Below, one piece after another: positions 34,796 through 45,756 of a DNA stretch of 64,000 bases. The translations under genes were made by a program, and so were the position numbers. This DNA is from Microvelia longipes (taxonomy: Eukaryota > Arthropoda > Insecta > Hemiptera > Veliidae): assembly GCA_018340805.1 (NCBI GenBank), contig JACMZG010000008.1:15445193-15509192 (forward strand), read 5' to 3'. The notes beneath the pieces were generated by a model. It saw nothing but the letters and a program-made list of their open reading frames with translations. It was not told where the DNA came from and did no database searches. Numbering within the stretch: position 1 is the first letter of the stretch; every line of letters starts with the position of its first letter.

Positions 34796-35237
34796 TTTTT
34801 CATTTAAATTATTCAAGTATTGCTGTTATTAATTGTAAATTGCAGAAGAATGTAAGAGAGTTAGTAGTTGGAGTGAAAGGAAGGTAAATATGCGATGTAT
34901 TAGGGTCCGCGATCTATTATAATTGTGGAAAAACGGCGAGTACATTCTCACTCGAAGTTTAAATAAGTACTAAAAGGGCCACTCCCACTCACGATCGTTT
35001 TTACCCGGACCGGCAGTACCCCCTTAAGGTGAACCTGCTTTGGTCTCGTTACTATAAATGGAGATAAATAAATATAGTAGTGTGAGTCGCAATTCAATGT
35101 GATTTTTTGAGAACATGAATTCAATAAGTGCCTGTTTACGCCCGGGATACAGTTTTAATTTATAATTAACATAAAAGCAATCTAAACATTCTGGGAATGA
35201 TTAGAACCTATATTGGAAGTTATTACAAAATTATTAC
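34796..35237. other. AT-rich with a GC-richer patch
   Basis: GGGCCACTCCCACTC at 34977-34991, followed by ACCCGGACCGGCAGTACCCC, looks like one end of another MITE, but no partner end was found. Confidence 0.35.
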
Positions 35238-35423
35238 TCCGTTTACACGCGGGGTTTTGTGGGGTGTCAAACCCATGTTCAAGCTCTTTGGGGGCTCAAC
35301 TTCAACTGTTCACGCGGTATTTTTCAACCTATTGTTTAGATTCTACCCCGATAAAAAGGCATTTCACGGTTGAATCCTATGTTTAATCCCTTGCCCAACT
35401 TCGCGTGTGAACAAAGTAATAAT
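35238..35423. mobile_element. MITE family C, copy 2
   Basis: Ends ATTACTCCGTTTACACGCG and CGCGTGTGAACAAAGTAAT. Interior words GGGGTTTTGTGGGG and TACCCCGATAAAAA match copy 1 at 5522-5741 in reverse order. Confidence 0.8.
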
Positions 35424-36129
35424 AAATAAGTAAAATAAATATTTTAATAAAAAAACTAGTTACACAAGTTTAATAATGTATTATTATTATAATGAATATA
35501 AATATAGATATGCTATATAGATAAATATAGATATGACCATGTAGAAGCATTAATATATTTACGTTAGACTAATAGTTTTAATTAGAATAAACCCAGCTAA
35601 AATATCTCTCCTTCCAAGAAGGGAAAGTTTCTGAACAACAACTCGCCTTAGAATTGGTTTATTTCTCTAAATGGAACAAAAATAATAAATTTACCTTGCT
35701 GTTGTAGGGAACAATAAACTGTATCATATAATCATTTAAAAAATGACTTTAAAATTCCTTTGACTTATTTATTCTTAACATTGAACATTCTTTACGTCTC
35801 CATTCATTAAAAATATCTCAACAGTTTTTTATTTATTTAATGCACCACTTTATTGTTTTATTAAACTGTTATTGGTACTACAATTTTGTTCATTGTGTGT
35901 TTTTTGCGTGGGAAAATACTATGTTTAGAATACTATTTAAAGATAGTATTTATATATTCATAATACATTTAGCATGTTTAAGATATTTATACTTGAATTC
36001 ATTCAATTTTATTTTTGAAATTCATATACTTCTTGGTTTGTCTTTTATACTTATATTGTATTTGATTTATCAATAAGAGTTATTATCGAATAATTCACTT
36101 CAATAATAAAAGACAGCTGTGCTAAATTT
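35424..36129. other. AT-rich stretch, no supported gene
   Basis: A 78-codon hydrophobic frame at 35840-36076 is made of AT-rich codons and is probably chance. Confidence 0.4.
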
Positions 36130-36470
36130 TTAAAGTTGAGAGCACTGACTAATAATAAGTCAATAATTTAAGTAAATAAGTACACTAAATTTCGTTTCAA
36201 TACAACAAGTATATCCATGATTTTTGTTGGATCATAAAAGTTAAGGACAATTGCTATATAGGTGACCACTGGAAATAAAACAGATGTATCTACTATCTGA
36301 GGGCGAGCGAAGCGAGTCCGAAGACGTGTTGCAGTAGAAATGTAACGACTTGTATATTTTGAGGACGAGCGAAGAGAGTCCGAAGCAGGGAGGATAAGCG
36401 TAGCGAATCTGATGTGACGAGGAAAAGTTCCGAGGTACCCCGTACCCGATTTTTTTTGTAGTATTCATAT
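36130..36470 (-). repeat. Dispersed family A copy, minus orientation, partial
   Basis: Minus-strand blocks: CGGGTACGGGGTACCTCGG, CCCTGCTTCGGACTCTC, CGAGCGAAGCGAGTCC (plus strand, 36304) and the TTAACTTTTATGATCC block. The 3' part seen in the full copies is missing. Confidence 0.8.
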
Positions 36471-36652
36471 GTATTCGTAACATACCTCGTTTATATTTAA
36501 AAGACAACTGCGCCTCTCTATGAGTAAGCTATAATGCTGTATGATCTATCTGGTAATTACTTGATTTGTGTTATGCAACCTTTGATGAAGATTTAATTTG
36601 CTTGCAGGTGTGGATTTATAGCATCAATATAGCGATTGTATTGTAAAACTAT

Positions 36653-37943
36653 ACTGGGTTTGTTCGGTACATGAACTAGAACTAGAGTACACTACTCTAC
36701 TCTGCACTATTCTTCCTTACACTCAATTTTTTTATTTTGGCGTAATCTAGGGTAAAGTAGAGTAAACTCTAGACTAGATGCGTGCGCGAACAGAAAAAGG
36801 GTAAAAAGTGTGAATAACCTTCCTGGGTTATCTAACCTTCCTAGTTTCTTAGGATTTAATAATAATAATTTACATTATACATTTTTTGTTCAATTAATTA
36901 ATCAATTGTATTGCTTTGTTAGAATATGTGTTTATTTTACGGGATCTAAATTGTTTTAGGCAGACCCGTCCAAATATCAGAGAAAAATAATGTTTTAAAA
37001 ATATGTTTTGTGTACCTTGCTATTTGATCAAATTTTAACATTATTACTTAGAATTTGAGTAAAAGTTATTACTTTCTTAATCTGCACTATCTTTTGTAAA
37101 ACATCACTTGGTCAAATGTTAGTTTTCAATAATTTTTGTTTAAATTAAGTACGTACATATATCAGCTTTCTGTTGAGACTGGTGAATCCAATTTTAGGCG
37201 ATATAAGGCGTTGTGGTCACTACAAAAAATATGTATATGACTCTTTCTGCTATTAGATAGTACACATTAATAAAACAATTAATATTTTCTCAAATTCCAC
37301 GTAACATTTTCATAATTTAAAGGAGTAAGACGATCAACGAGCGATAATTTATCACAGTTAGATTATTATGTGCACTAAGCATTTTAAAAAACAATAATTG
37401 CCACTAATATTTTGTTTTATTAATTTAAAATAGCATAAATAAAGTTATAGAATTATTTAATGTTGTTAAAATACATTGATAACTCATAAATTATTGTTAT
37501 CATAAGAGTGATTTCCCGCCAAAACTTTATTATACTCTACTTTACTCGGTTTTTTGGGAGAAGTATAGAGTGCAGTTTAGAGTAAGATTATTCTTAGTTT
37601 CTTCTTTCCCGCGATCCGTTACGAAACATAGCGTAGTGTGTTTAGGGCAGTTTGAAATAGAATCCAGAACGTGCCCGAACCGTGCTCGTAGCTAGCTTAA
37701 ACTCGTGGGCGGGTATGGGGGAGGAAATTCGCCCCTGAGGGAGGCGAAATTCACACATCTACAAAGGAATTCCACTAAAATCCACTTCATCAGAGGGGTC
37801 GAAATTTTTTCTAGGGGGATGCCCTCCACCCTGGCTCCTACTTGGCTACGGGCCTGGCCCGAACATAGGTCTTAATCTAGGTTACTCTAGTGTAACCTAG
37901 AGTAAGACATCACTGGAGTGATGTGCCAAACAAACCTAGCATT
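36653..37943. mobile_element. Inverted-repeat element of about 1.3 kb, interrupted by a hAT MITE
   Basis: Ends CTGGGTTTGTTCGGTACAT and ATGTGCCAAACAAACCTAG. Subterminal sequences full of ACTCTAC / CTAGAGTA words mirror each other. A middle piece (37075-37230) recurs at 49245-49400. No transposase frame. A 176-bp hAT MITE sits at 37681-37856. Confidence 0.7.
37681..37856. mobile_element. hAT-type MITE, 176 bp, 8-bp target duplication
   Basis: GCCCGAAC flanks it exactly at 37673-37680 and 37857-37864. Left end CGTGCTCGTAGCTAGC; right end CTTGGCTACGGGCCTG, imperfect inverted repeats. Interior has GGGGGAGGAAATTCGCCCC. Confidence 0.88.
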
Positions 37944-38389
37944 GCCAGTATTATTCTTGTTATTCACTTGATGCTTACCATGCATTGTCTAGAAATTTAA
38001 CATGCACAATCTACGATTTCTACTTTATTTTATTTATATAATTAACTTCTAAATCAATACTTGCTTCCATTTTTGGACACATGTCTATTTTTAAAAAAAA
38101 ATAATAATTCTTTGCCCCTGTAGCCGGTAAAACTATAAATTCTTTTATGAAAATGGCATGTTATAGAGTAGCCTAAACAGTCTTGTCATTTAAATAATCT
38201 GGTCTCATTTTTTAACGAATATTGTAGTATTAATTATTGCTCTTTTATTTATTTTAATAATTTATAGTATTTCATTAATACTTAATATATGCTGTGTGTA
38301 TTAAATATTATATGTGGTACGAGAATGCTTTGTAATAAGTTCTATATAGTAGTACTCAAGCGGCAGGTAGGGCTGTAGACACAAGCGAT

Positions 38390-38462
38390 ACCTAGTAGAG
38401 AATGTAGGAAGTAATACTGTTAGACTTTAGTTTCTTTTTTCTCTACTAGGTTTCACTGCTTG
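38390..38462. repeat. Hairpin with CCTAGTAGAGAA arms
   Basis: AGCGATACCTAGTAGAGAA pairs with TTCTCTACTAGGTTTCACTGCT (a few mismatches) around about 40 bases. Likely fold-back remnant. Confidence 0.6.
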
Positions 38463-39229
38463 TTCAAATAAACTTCAGCTACTCTTCATTGTATCAGCAT
38501 ATCACATTTCTCTACTTTTACTGTAAAGGCAGGACATCAATTTTGTTTCTAAAATATATATTTATAGCAGTTTAAAAACTGACCCTGCCTAGAAAATATA
38601 AATAATTTGTTTAAAATTTATTGAAAAATCTTTATTTATTATAATTCTTTTTATAAATGCCTTACTGATGTCGTAAAATATTTCTTACTTTTGAGACGAT
38701 ATGATCAATATTTTATCCAAAATACAATTATTTAAATACAATTTTTTGAAATTAGTTATTTATTTTATTTTATAAGTAATTTCATTAAACATTTTATTAG
38801 TTTGACTAAATCTGTTGTTATTAATTATGGAAACTAATACTAGAAATAAAAAGGAATATTAATAAATTTATAAAGGTACCCTAATAACCTTAATATATTA
38901 AGTTACCCTTGATTTATTGAGCTAAGTTAAGCTGTGTCGAAATATCCAGGCCTAAGTTAGCAAAGCTTTTCGAGATTTTTTTATTTCTATCTAAATTTTA
39001 ATTTGTTTTAAATTATCTCTCAGAAGCCTGACCTTAACTTAGACTGTTTATTTCGGCAATCGTATAAGTAAAGCATCAGAGCAAGATGAGTTTCAAATTG
39101 TATCTTGAGATTTATATTGTTTTATATACTATTTTGAAATTTATTATTAAATTTTAAATGAATTTAATATTTAAAATCAAAACTAGATGAATGAAAAATA
39201 ATAGTAATGTTTTTATTTTGTTAATGCAG

Positions 39230-39268
39230 ATCTTTGAAGGATCTCTGGGATATAAAACCAAAAAGAAG
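39230..39268 (+). CDS. Candidate 39-base micro-exon of the plus-strand gene
   Basis: Acceptor TTTTGTTAATGCAG and donor AAG|GTTCGT. In phase 0 it reads IFEGSLGYKTKKK and would join the 41276 or 41361 exon in frame. The alternative phase reads SLKDLWDIKPKRR but does not lead into an open downstream frame. Exon length is a multiple of three, so it could be skipped without a frameshift. The donor is not a strong consensus. Confidence 0.35.
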
Positions 39269-40022
39269 GTTCGTTTGTTATTTAAAAAATTTGACATCTG
39301 CATTTTGATTTCACATGCCTGCGTTTTAGTTGCATTTATATGTTTGCACTTTAGCCGATTTACTTAAGAATATTCCGTTTTATATTTTTATTTTGCTTAC
39401 TCTCAAATTATTTATTTGAAAACACCTTGGATTTTTTTACTGGATTATAATTTTTATCAATATTATTATTTTGTTTTTATATATTTGTAATTAGTTTTTC
39501 ATTTGTTTTATTTACTTTTTTTTTTTTTTTTGTTTTGTCATATTTTTTGTATAACTCCTTTTTTTAAATGTCATGATATTTTATTTTGCACCTACATTTT
39601 ATTGTTATGAGTCATATACTTAGAATGAGTTGAGCATGCAATTTGCTTGATTTTGTTTGTTTATTTTTTTGTAATTACTAAATGTCATATTTTTTGTTTC
39701 TATAATTTTTTATATTTTGTTTCATTCTTAAGTTTTATCCAAATCTAAGTTTTTATTGTTATGTATCTAAATAATTCATTTCAAATCATTCTAATTATTC
39801 CCTTGAGTACAAAAGTTTGCTTGTGCTATTTTTAATGGAATTAAAACTTAAATTGATGGAATTTAAGTTGATATTTTTTCTGAGTAATTTTCTTCAGCTA
39901 TTAATAACTAATTTTTGTTTAAAAATTTAAGTCAGGAAAAGTAATTAAAACACTAAAAGTTAAAAGTTGTGCACTTATTGCATTTGGTAAAATGTTTTAC
40001 GATTCTGGAAATGTTGCTCTCA

Positions 40023-40316
40023 CTATATCCCACATCCTGGTTCCTTATTGTCGTCAGCTGTTGACTTGGCTGTTTTCCTCCCAACCAGCCGTTTGGGAGG
40101 TTTCGTCCTAGTATTGATGACTTTACCTCCCGTAGGCCATCCGTTGTATTTTGCATTATATCTATCCTTGTTGCCTTGTCCTATCAGTCCGACATAGGAT
40201 GAGTGTGGCCTAGCTGTTGGCCTGTTGATTTGCATCATTGCTTTCTGGCAGCCACATCCTTCACTGTATAGTGCTAAGCACGACAGCAATATCCATACTA
40301 GTAGTGTTGTTTTCAT
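40023..40316 (-). CDS. Small secreted or signal-anchored protein, 97 residues, nested gene
   Basis: The exon opens after TTTCATTTCAG at 40317 and its second base starts an ATG. The first residues MKTTLLVWILLSCLALYS form a classical signal peptide with likely cleavage before EGCGCQK. The mature part is basic (KPPKRLVGRK), has only three cysteines (GCGC near the N-terminus, GCGI at the very end), and a dibasic KR that could be processed. About half the bases are G or C, far above the flanks. It lies inside an intron of the plus-strand gene. A GAG|GTAAAG at 40127/40126 offers a donor, so a spliced form may use the exons at 33488 and 27447 instead of its own stop. I do not recognise the family; an effector, venom-like or neuropeptide-like product would fit the shape only. 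Confidence 0.65.
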   Translation of the reverse strand: MKTTLLVWILLSCLALYSEGCGCQKAMMQINRPTARPHSSYVGLIGQGNKDRYNAKYNGWPTGGKVINTRTKPPKRLVGRKTAKSTADDNKEPGCGI

Positions 40317-40317
40317 C

Positions 40318-41275
40318 CTGAAATGAAATGCGTTTAAACAAAAATGGACAAACAGCGTGAATGGACTCAATTCAAATTTATTAAAAATATGCTGTTTAAT
40401 AAATTTTTAATAATATGGCTCCGGTATACACAAATAAATATTGTATTACTTTTGCCAATAAAGAACTTGTTTAAAAAAAAAAAATTTAGATTTTGGATGA
40501 AGAATGTGTGATGTTAAAATGTAGTTATCATAAAGGTTCAATTATTTGATCGAATTATATCAATATTATTAGAACTAATATAATAATAAAGTTAACTTCA
40601 TAAATAAAAAAGTGTTACAATTTATACTTAAACATATTTAGTCGCTTGGTTTTTAAATTTAAAAACAAATACTTACAACAAATTTATTCTGTTCTTCGTA
40701 TCACTTTTCTGAAATTGATTAAATTTTTATAGTCTAAAATACTTGACTAATATTGTAATATCACGATTTATAATATTATTAGTTAAGAGACCACAGTGCT
40801 TTATTATCTTGGTAGAATATAGAATAAAAATAAATTAATTTTCCCACTAGACTAATTAATACTTTCAACTAAATTATATCACTTTTAAATATAACAATTT
40901 ATAAATCGTTTTCAATTTATAAACAATAATATTATCAGTAGGTCATAAATTATTATTTATAAAATCACTCCCTTCGCAAAAATTTTACGCTTTTGAAAAA
41001 ACTACTCCTTCGCATCGACTATTTAAATAGCACAAATAGTTATTTTTACATCAGTTTTAGCATAAATTCATTCTTTTAAGAACAATGAAATTTTACCAGT
41101 TAATAGAATTCATAAGTATTAATATGTATATGAAGTTAAAAATATATTTTGATGGATTTTTATTTCTCAAAAATTGGCGCAGTCACAAAGTGGCAAGTGA
41201 TAAAAGTTGTGTCACAATATATGGTATTACATGTATATTCATCACCTCATTATCACTACCACGTCTATCATGCAG
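40318..41275. other. AT-rich intron sequence
   Basis: No supported feature apart from possible 5' untranslated exon of the nested gene, which I cannot place. Confidence 0.4.
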
Positions 41276-41308
41276 GCTGGTGGATTTTGTGTCCGCACCT
41301 CACAAATG
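41276..41308 (+). CDS. Candidate 33-base micro-exon of the plus-strand gene
   Basis: Acceptor ACGTCTATCATGCAG, donor ATG|GTGAGG. In phase 0 it reads AGGFCVRTSQM and continues into IGDSLFVEL of the next exon; the other two phases hit a stop. The intron to the next exon is only 52 bases and has a clear polypyrimidine tract. The donor is also part of a perfect CCGCACCTCAC...GTGAGGTGCGG hairpin followed by nine Ts, which could hide or expose the splice site. Confidence 0.45.
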
Positions 41309-41360
41309 GTGAGGTGCGGTTTTTTTTTCTCTCTCTAATATTATTAATTTATTTTTGCAG

Positions 41361-41431
41361 ATTGGAGATTCACTGTTTGTTGAACTACCTCGAGTTAGAC
41401 TGGACGGAGGTGCCAGGGCTTTCAGAGCCAG
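41361..41431 (+). CDS. Internal exon of the plus-strand gene
   Basis: Acceptor ATTTATTTTTGCAG, donor CAG|GTCAGC. Phase 0 gives IGDSLFVELPRVRLDGGARA, then FRA, and leaves AG. The G that opens the 44027 exon completes Arg and the frame stays open. The exon is GC-rich relative to its flanks. Protein family not recognised. Confidence 0.75.
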
Positions 41432-43571
41432 GTCAGCTAATTATTTACAAATTAATTAAAGTTTTACAAACTTTTTTTCGAATAAAAACAGGCAATAAAA
41501 TAATGTACTAATTAAAAACTTAGTATAATTATTATCTTCGTTGAAACCCTTACACTTAGCAGAAAAATCACACATTTAGTGGAACGTAATAATGCTGTGC
41601 ACTATGGTAATGGTACTAAGTTGAAGTTGTGCACTGTGTCAGACTGATGGTTTTGAAAAACATATCAAAGTCGAAAAACATGTTTGTAACTAACGTGTTG
41701 TTTGACTACTCTAATGGAAATTGTCGGAATGTTGTAATTTGCTCAAAACTTCCAAACATACAGTTAAAAACATAGCAAACAGCCTGCTATTGGATCTATT
41801 AAATAGTTAGTTAATGTAAATTTGATACTTTTGCTTCAAATAATTATACTAAGTGTTTGACAAAAGTAACTAATTGTTCTCAACCACTAAATTGGCCATC
41901 GTGGTGGTTTGTTCTTACATAAATCATTTGAACTTGATAATTATAAATTCAATTATAATGTTAGTAACGCATAAAAATAAAGTTGTAAATTGTAAAGATT
42001 AAAAGATAATTACCTTTGATAAATATTAGATGCATTTATTTATTGTATAGCTCTATAAATCTCAAATACGTTTTGATATTCTTATTAAATTTATTTCCAA
42101 GTTGTTACACTTAAAATGAAAATTATAATAACCACTATTACATTAGGATGTTTAATTAAAAATTAATTTCACAAATATTGGTGGGTGAAAATCAGTAATT
42201 GTCGATGCATAATTCTTATATGTTTAGCACTAAAACTTTTTTTTATTTAGCTGTATAAGTTCTAAAACTTGCACAAATATCTGCGGGAGTTAATGCCGAC
42301 TACTGAGTCGTCTGTGTTAGTAGCAAATATTTATTGGTGTTAATTCGTTCTAAATTCATACCATGGTGGGTTGGTTTTAATTGACCGAATTAATTTGTTT
42401 CAATGTTAGTTGGTCTCGTTAATTATTTGATCTGGGAAAGAATGTGACTTAATGTTGCTATTTTTGTTCTGTAAGTTTTTCAATCACCAGTTTTTATATT
42501 CATTAATTTAAAGATTCGTTTACAAGTTGTGTTATTTTTAAAGCGTCCTTTACATTATTTATTTGATATTGGTGAACCATGTATTGGAGAAAGAAGAAAC
42601 CATTGCACCTCACATTTTCAAGGAGCGCAGTCAAAAACTCTTCTAGTTTTTTTCCTGTTGACAATTAATTACTTTTAAATTGAAGACAAAAATCTTCAAT
42701 GCTTTATTTACTATAGACAGAGTGCGATCTATAAATTTTCAAGAATAAGCTCATAGTGTAAAAATAGTTTTTTCTTCTTGCAAAATGTTGTCTATTATTC
42801 TAGAACTAAATGAATGATTTTTAGTGGCGCACTTATATATTGTGCTCATAGCTCTTTACGTGTTCTGCCCCTTAGAACAATAGGAGATGAGAGAGTAGTA
42901 GTGAGTTTTCTTCTTTACCTGCTAGTTTAGAGTTTTAGAAGAGTAACTTATATTTATACTTATATTTTCAAGACTATCTGATTTCACAAAGTCTGAACCA
43001 ATTTGACATGGTTTGGTCATCCCTTTCTTAGAAACCATTTTTTTATTGTATGAAATCTCTTTTGTATTGTATACTGCTTTGCTGATCAACAAGCATATAT
43101 TTCCAAAGTTTACCATGTTCTTGGTTGATAAATTGAATTTAACTTATCGTCCAACACATATGCTCTATACATTTTCATTAAATTCAAGCTACTGCGTCAA
43201 TTTTTTCAGCCTACGAGATTTAGTTCCTAAACGTATCTATCTATGGTACACGATAAGTTTTTAACTTATCGGATCAAAATAAAATTTAGTACAAAAATAC
43301 CTCAATAATATTTTTTGAACCCTATAATTTATAAAATATGTATGACGTCATTAACCCACAATAGTGATTGAAAATTTAAAAAACCCCAATGGTTCAAAAA
43401 GTTGTCTGATCAAGCTGAAATTTTAAACACGTACTTTAAAATAAGGTAAACTCATTTACCTAGTTAAAAATTGATTATCAGTAGAAGTTGACATATATAA
43501 CTATTATGTAACTGACATATATAATATTATGTAAACAAATCACGTTTTTTAGACTATAGTTTAACACATAC
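41432..43571. other. Intron sequence, AT-rich
   Basis: No repeats of note except a family A-like fragment at 43265-43460 (TATGACGTCATTAACCCACA, then TGTCTGATCAAGCTGAAATT). Confidence 0.5.
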
Positions 43572-43727
43572 CTAAAATCAGATGACAGCGGGGGAAAATA
43601 GTGTGGAACCAATGAGGTTGGTCTAACATCGTGGCGTTGTTTAACATCCAGGAATAACATCATTGGCTCTTTGGGATTATTTTCCCACGCTGTCAACTGA
43701 TTATAGCCGTGTATTACACTATAATAC
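43572..43727 (-). CDS. Candidate exon antisense to the plus-strand gene
   Basis: Donor TTTTAG|GTATGT is good; the acceptor is either AAATTTCCATAG (43727) or ATAATCAG (43696). The minus frame reads YYSVIHGYNQLTAWENNPKE, then PMMLFLDVKQRHD, then VRPTSLVPHYFPPLSSDF, and leaves AG. The WENNPKEPMMLFLDVK stretch looks like a globular enzyme core; I note a loose resemblance to phospholipase C-like phosphodiesterases but cannot support it. Its phase fits either the 40317 or the 27561 exon. It lies in the 2.6-kb intron between 41431 and 44027. Confidence 0.45.
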
Positions 43728-44026
43728 CTATGGAAATTTGTTTCTATCGTATCAGAATAACACTTAATAATATGACAAACTGATATAGGACAATAACCAT
43801 GTAGCCGTGAAGCGCCCACTGGGTGGTACCGACGCTGCTAGTGGCCAAGAGACCGAGGGTTTCTTGTTTAGTATTTTTAATTTATCATTTGCAAAACAAA
43901 TCATAAATAGAATCAATTCATTTTATTTTTTCGAATTTATGAATTGATGTTTTAATTTTGAAGTTACACTTGGTTATGAATGAATTGTTTGTTCATGATA
44001 AATAAATATGTGTTGCTATTTTGTAG

Positions 44027-44163
44027 GTGGGGCTATGACGTTGGTCCAGAACCTTTGCTAGAAGAAGAAGAAGATTTAGCCAGCCTTCAAGAAGAAGATG
44101 ATCAAGTGGATAGCCTTAGTCTTCGAGAGACAGTATCCAACTACACTCCATCTTCTCCAATAG
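44027..44163 (+). CDS. Internal exon with acidic region, plus-strand gene
   Basis: Acceptor GCTATTTTGTAG, donor ATAG|GTACTT. One base completes Arg, then WGYDVGPEPLLEEEEDLA, SLQEEDDQVDSLSLRE, TVSNYTPSSPI, and one G is left. The exon has a dense Glu/Asp block followed by a Ser/Thr/Pro-rich part, typical of a disordered cytoplasmic region with phosphorylation sites. In phase with 41361-41431. With small exons around it (39, 33 and 30 bases) the gene resembles neuronal genes rich in micro-exons, but the family is not recognised. Confidence 0.78.
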
Positions 44164-44554
44164 GTACTTATAATTTATTTATTTTAATCTGGAAGGATTA
44201 AAGATTCTAAGGGGTAACTACTAACCCAGCACCCTTCCCTCCTTGAAACGACGAGGCAGTTTAACTATGGCTATCAAACCAAATTCTTATTTATGTGTTT
44301 CTGCTAAATAGATTGCATTATTTTATAATTTAAAGGAATAATACAATTGCTAGAGTAAAGTAATTGATTTATGACTGTAAGTGGTACTTACCACATGCTA
44401 TAATATATTAATCTAGTATATACTTGTAAAGTCTGTGTAACTGAATTGTTAATGATTTTGGTTTTAAGTAAAAAGGTTTAATACCGTTTTATATGCAGGG
44501 TCCTATAAATTAATGATTCAATATAAATTAATGATACTTGAGGTACTTTATTTG

Positions 44555-45640
44555 TGTTAAGGGAACTTCTTTTTGGCGATGTAAATAACCTTCTGGTGTC
44601 CCATGCAACACCGAATGTTTTGAAAAATTAGAAATAGTTAATTGGAAGGTATACTTTTATTGAACTTTTTTAATTTTAGAGATGAATAAAGACATTTTGC
44701 CCTTAGCGGTCTTAAACATTTTGTGTAAGACCCATATTTTGGAGAGACAAGTGTCCAAAGTATAACAAATAGATATTTTAACTCAAAATTGAAGCTTTAG
44801 TGGTGACATTAAAAAGACTTTGCCAATATTAAAAATATATTCTTTTTGGCTAATGAACTCAAATCTTTCTTTAAATCACTGCCTTTAAAGGTATTTATAG
44901 TCACTGATGCTGCTAGATTTAGGGAAAGTAGCATCCCTGATTTTTTAAAAATTATACTGTAATTAATGAATTGTGTTCTCAAGCCAATAGTAAGGCATGT
45001 TTATTCTTGGTAAATTATTTTTTGTCAATACTTAAATTTTTAATTAAAATGTCTAATTTTTACACTTTGGGCTTATTCCTGCCAATATAGTGGTCTAAGA
45101 CAAAATTATGCTAGAGGCAAAATGTCTTGTATTTATACAACTGGGGGAGCATAAAGAAAGAAAAGTGTTGCCATCGTTTTCAAGGAAAATAGATGGGCAT
45201 GGCACGACTTGTCCCGTATAGAGTTTAAAAGTATTGGATAAGTATTAAGTTTTGTTTTTTACTTTTCAAGATCTAACACGCTTAATGTCAACAGACTTAA
45301 ATTCTAGTATTTAATTATTTTCTTAGGATTCATAACTTTATAATCTTAAAGAAGGTAAGAATAACATTAAACATTTACAATTAACTACTACACAATAATA
45401 TAGAACTAAAACTTTATTCAACATGTTTATAAACTGATGATAAGAAGGATGTAGTAGTGCTACGAGTGCCCGAGGGAGTAGCGGTGGTGGTTGACGACAT
45501 TATTGTTCATTGGGAAGGCCTGATGTGGTTCCCTCTGCTTTATATAATTTTCCTTGATTCATCCCTAAACCTAATAAGTTCAAAAAAGTATACCTTACAC
45601 CCCGAATTTTACTGCACCACCAAAAAGAAGTTCCCTTTAT
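44555..45640. mobile_element. Long inverted-repeat element of about 1.1 kb in an intron
   Basis: AAGGGAACTTCTTTTTGG at 44559-44576 is mirrored at 45620-45637. Inside the arms, AAGGTATACTTTT...TTGAACTT...GGATGAAT-like words and GACATTTTGCC...TTAGACC are also mirrored. A GC-rich patch at 45455-45535 has open frames on both strands (minus: REPHQAFPMNNNVVNHHRYS) that might be remnants of the element or an unrelated exon. Confidence 0.65.
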
Positions 45641-45756
45641 CCCTAGTTTCATTTATTTATGTTTGATAGTTTCTTCTATATCTAGTTATTTTGCAAATTT
45701 TCATCATGAAAATGACGCTTATGTTTTTATTTTTGAATAAGATAAGAGATTAGTTA

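Noticed and set aside
41311..41330. Hairpin plus T-run as a bacterial-type terminator
   Set aside because: The context is eukaryotic with flanking exons; the T-run doubles as a polypyrimidine tract before the 41361 exon.
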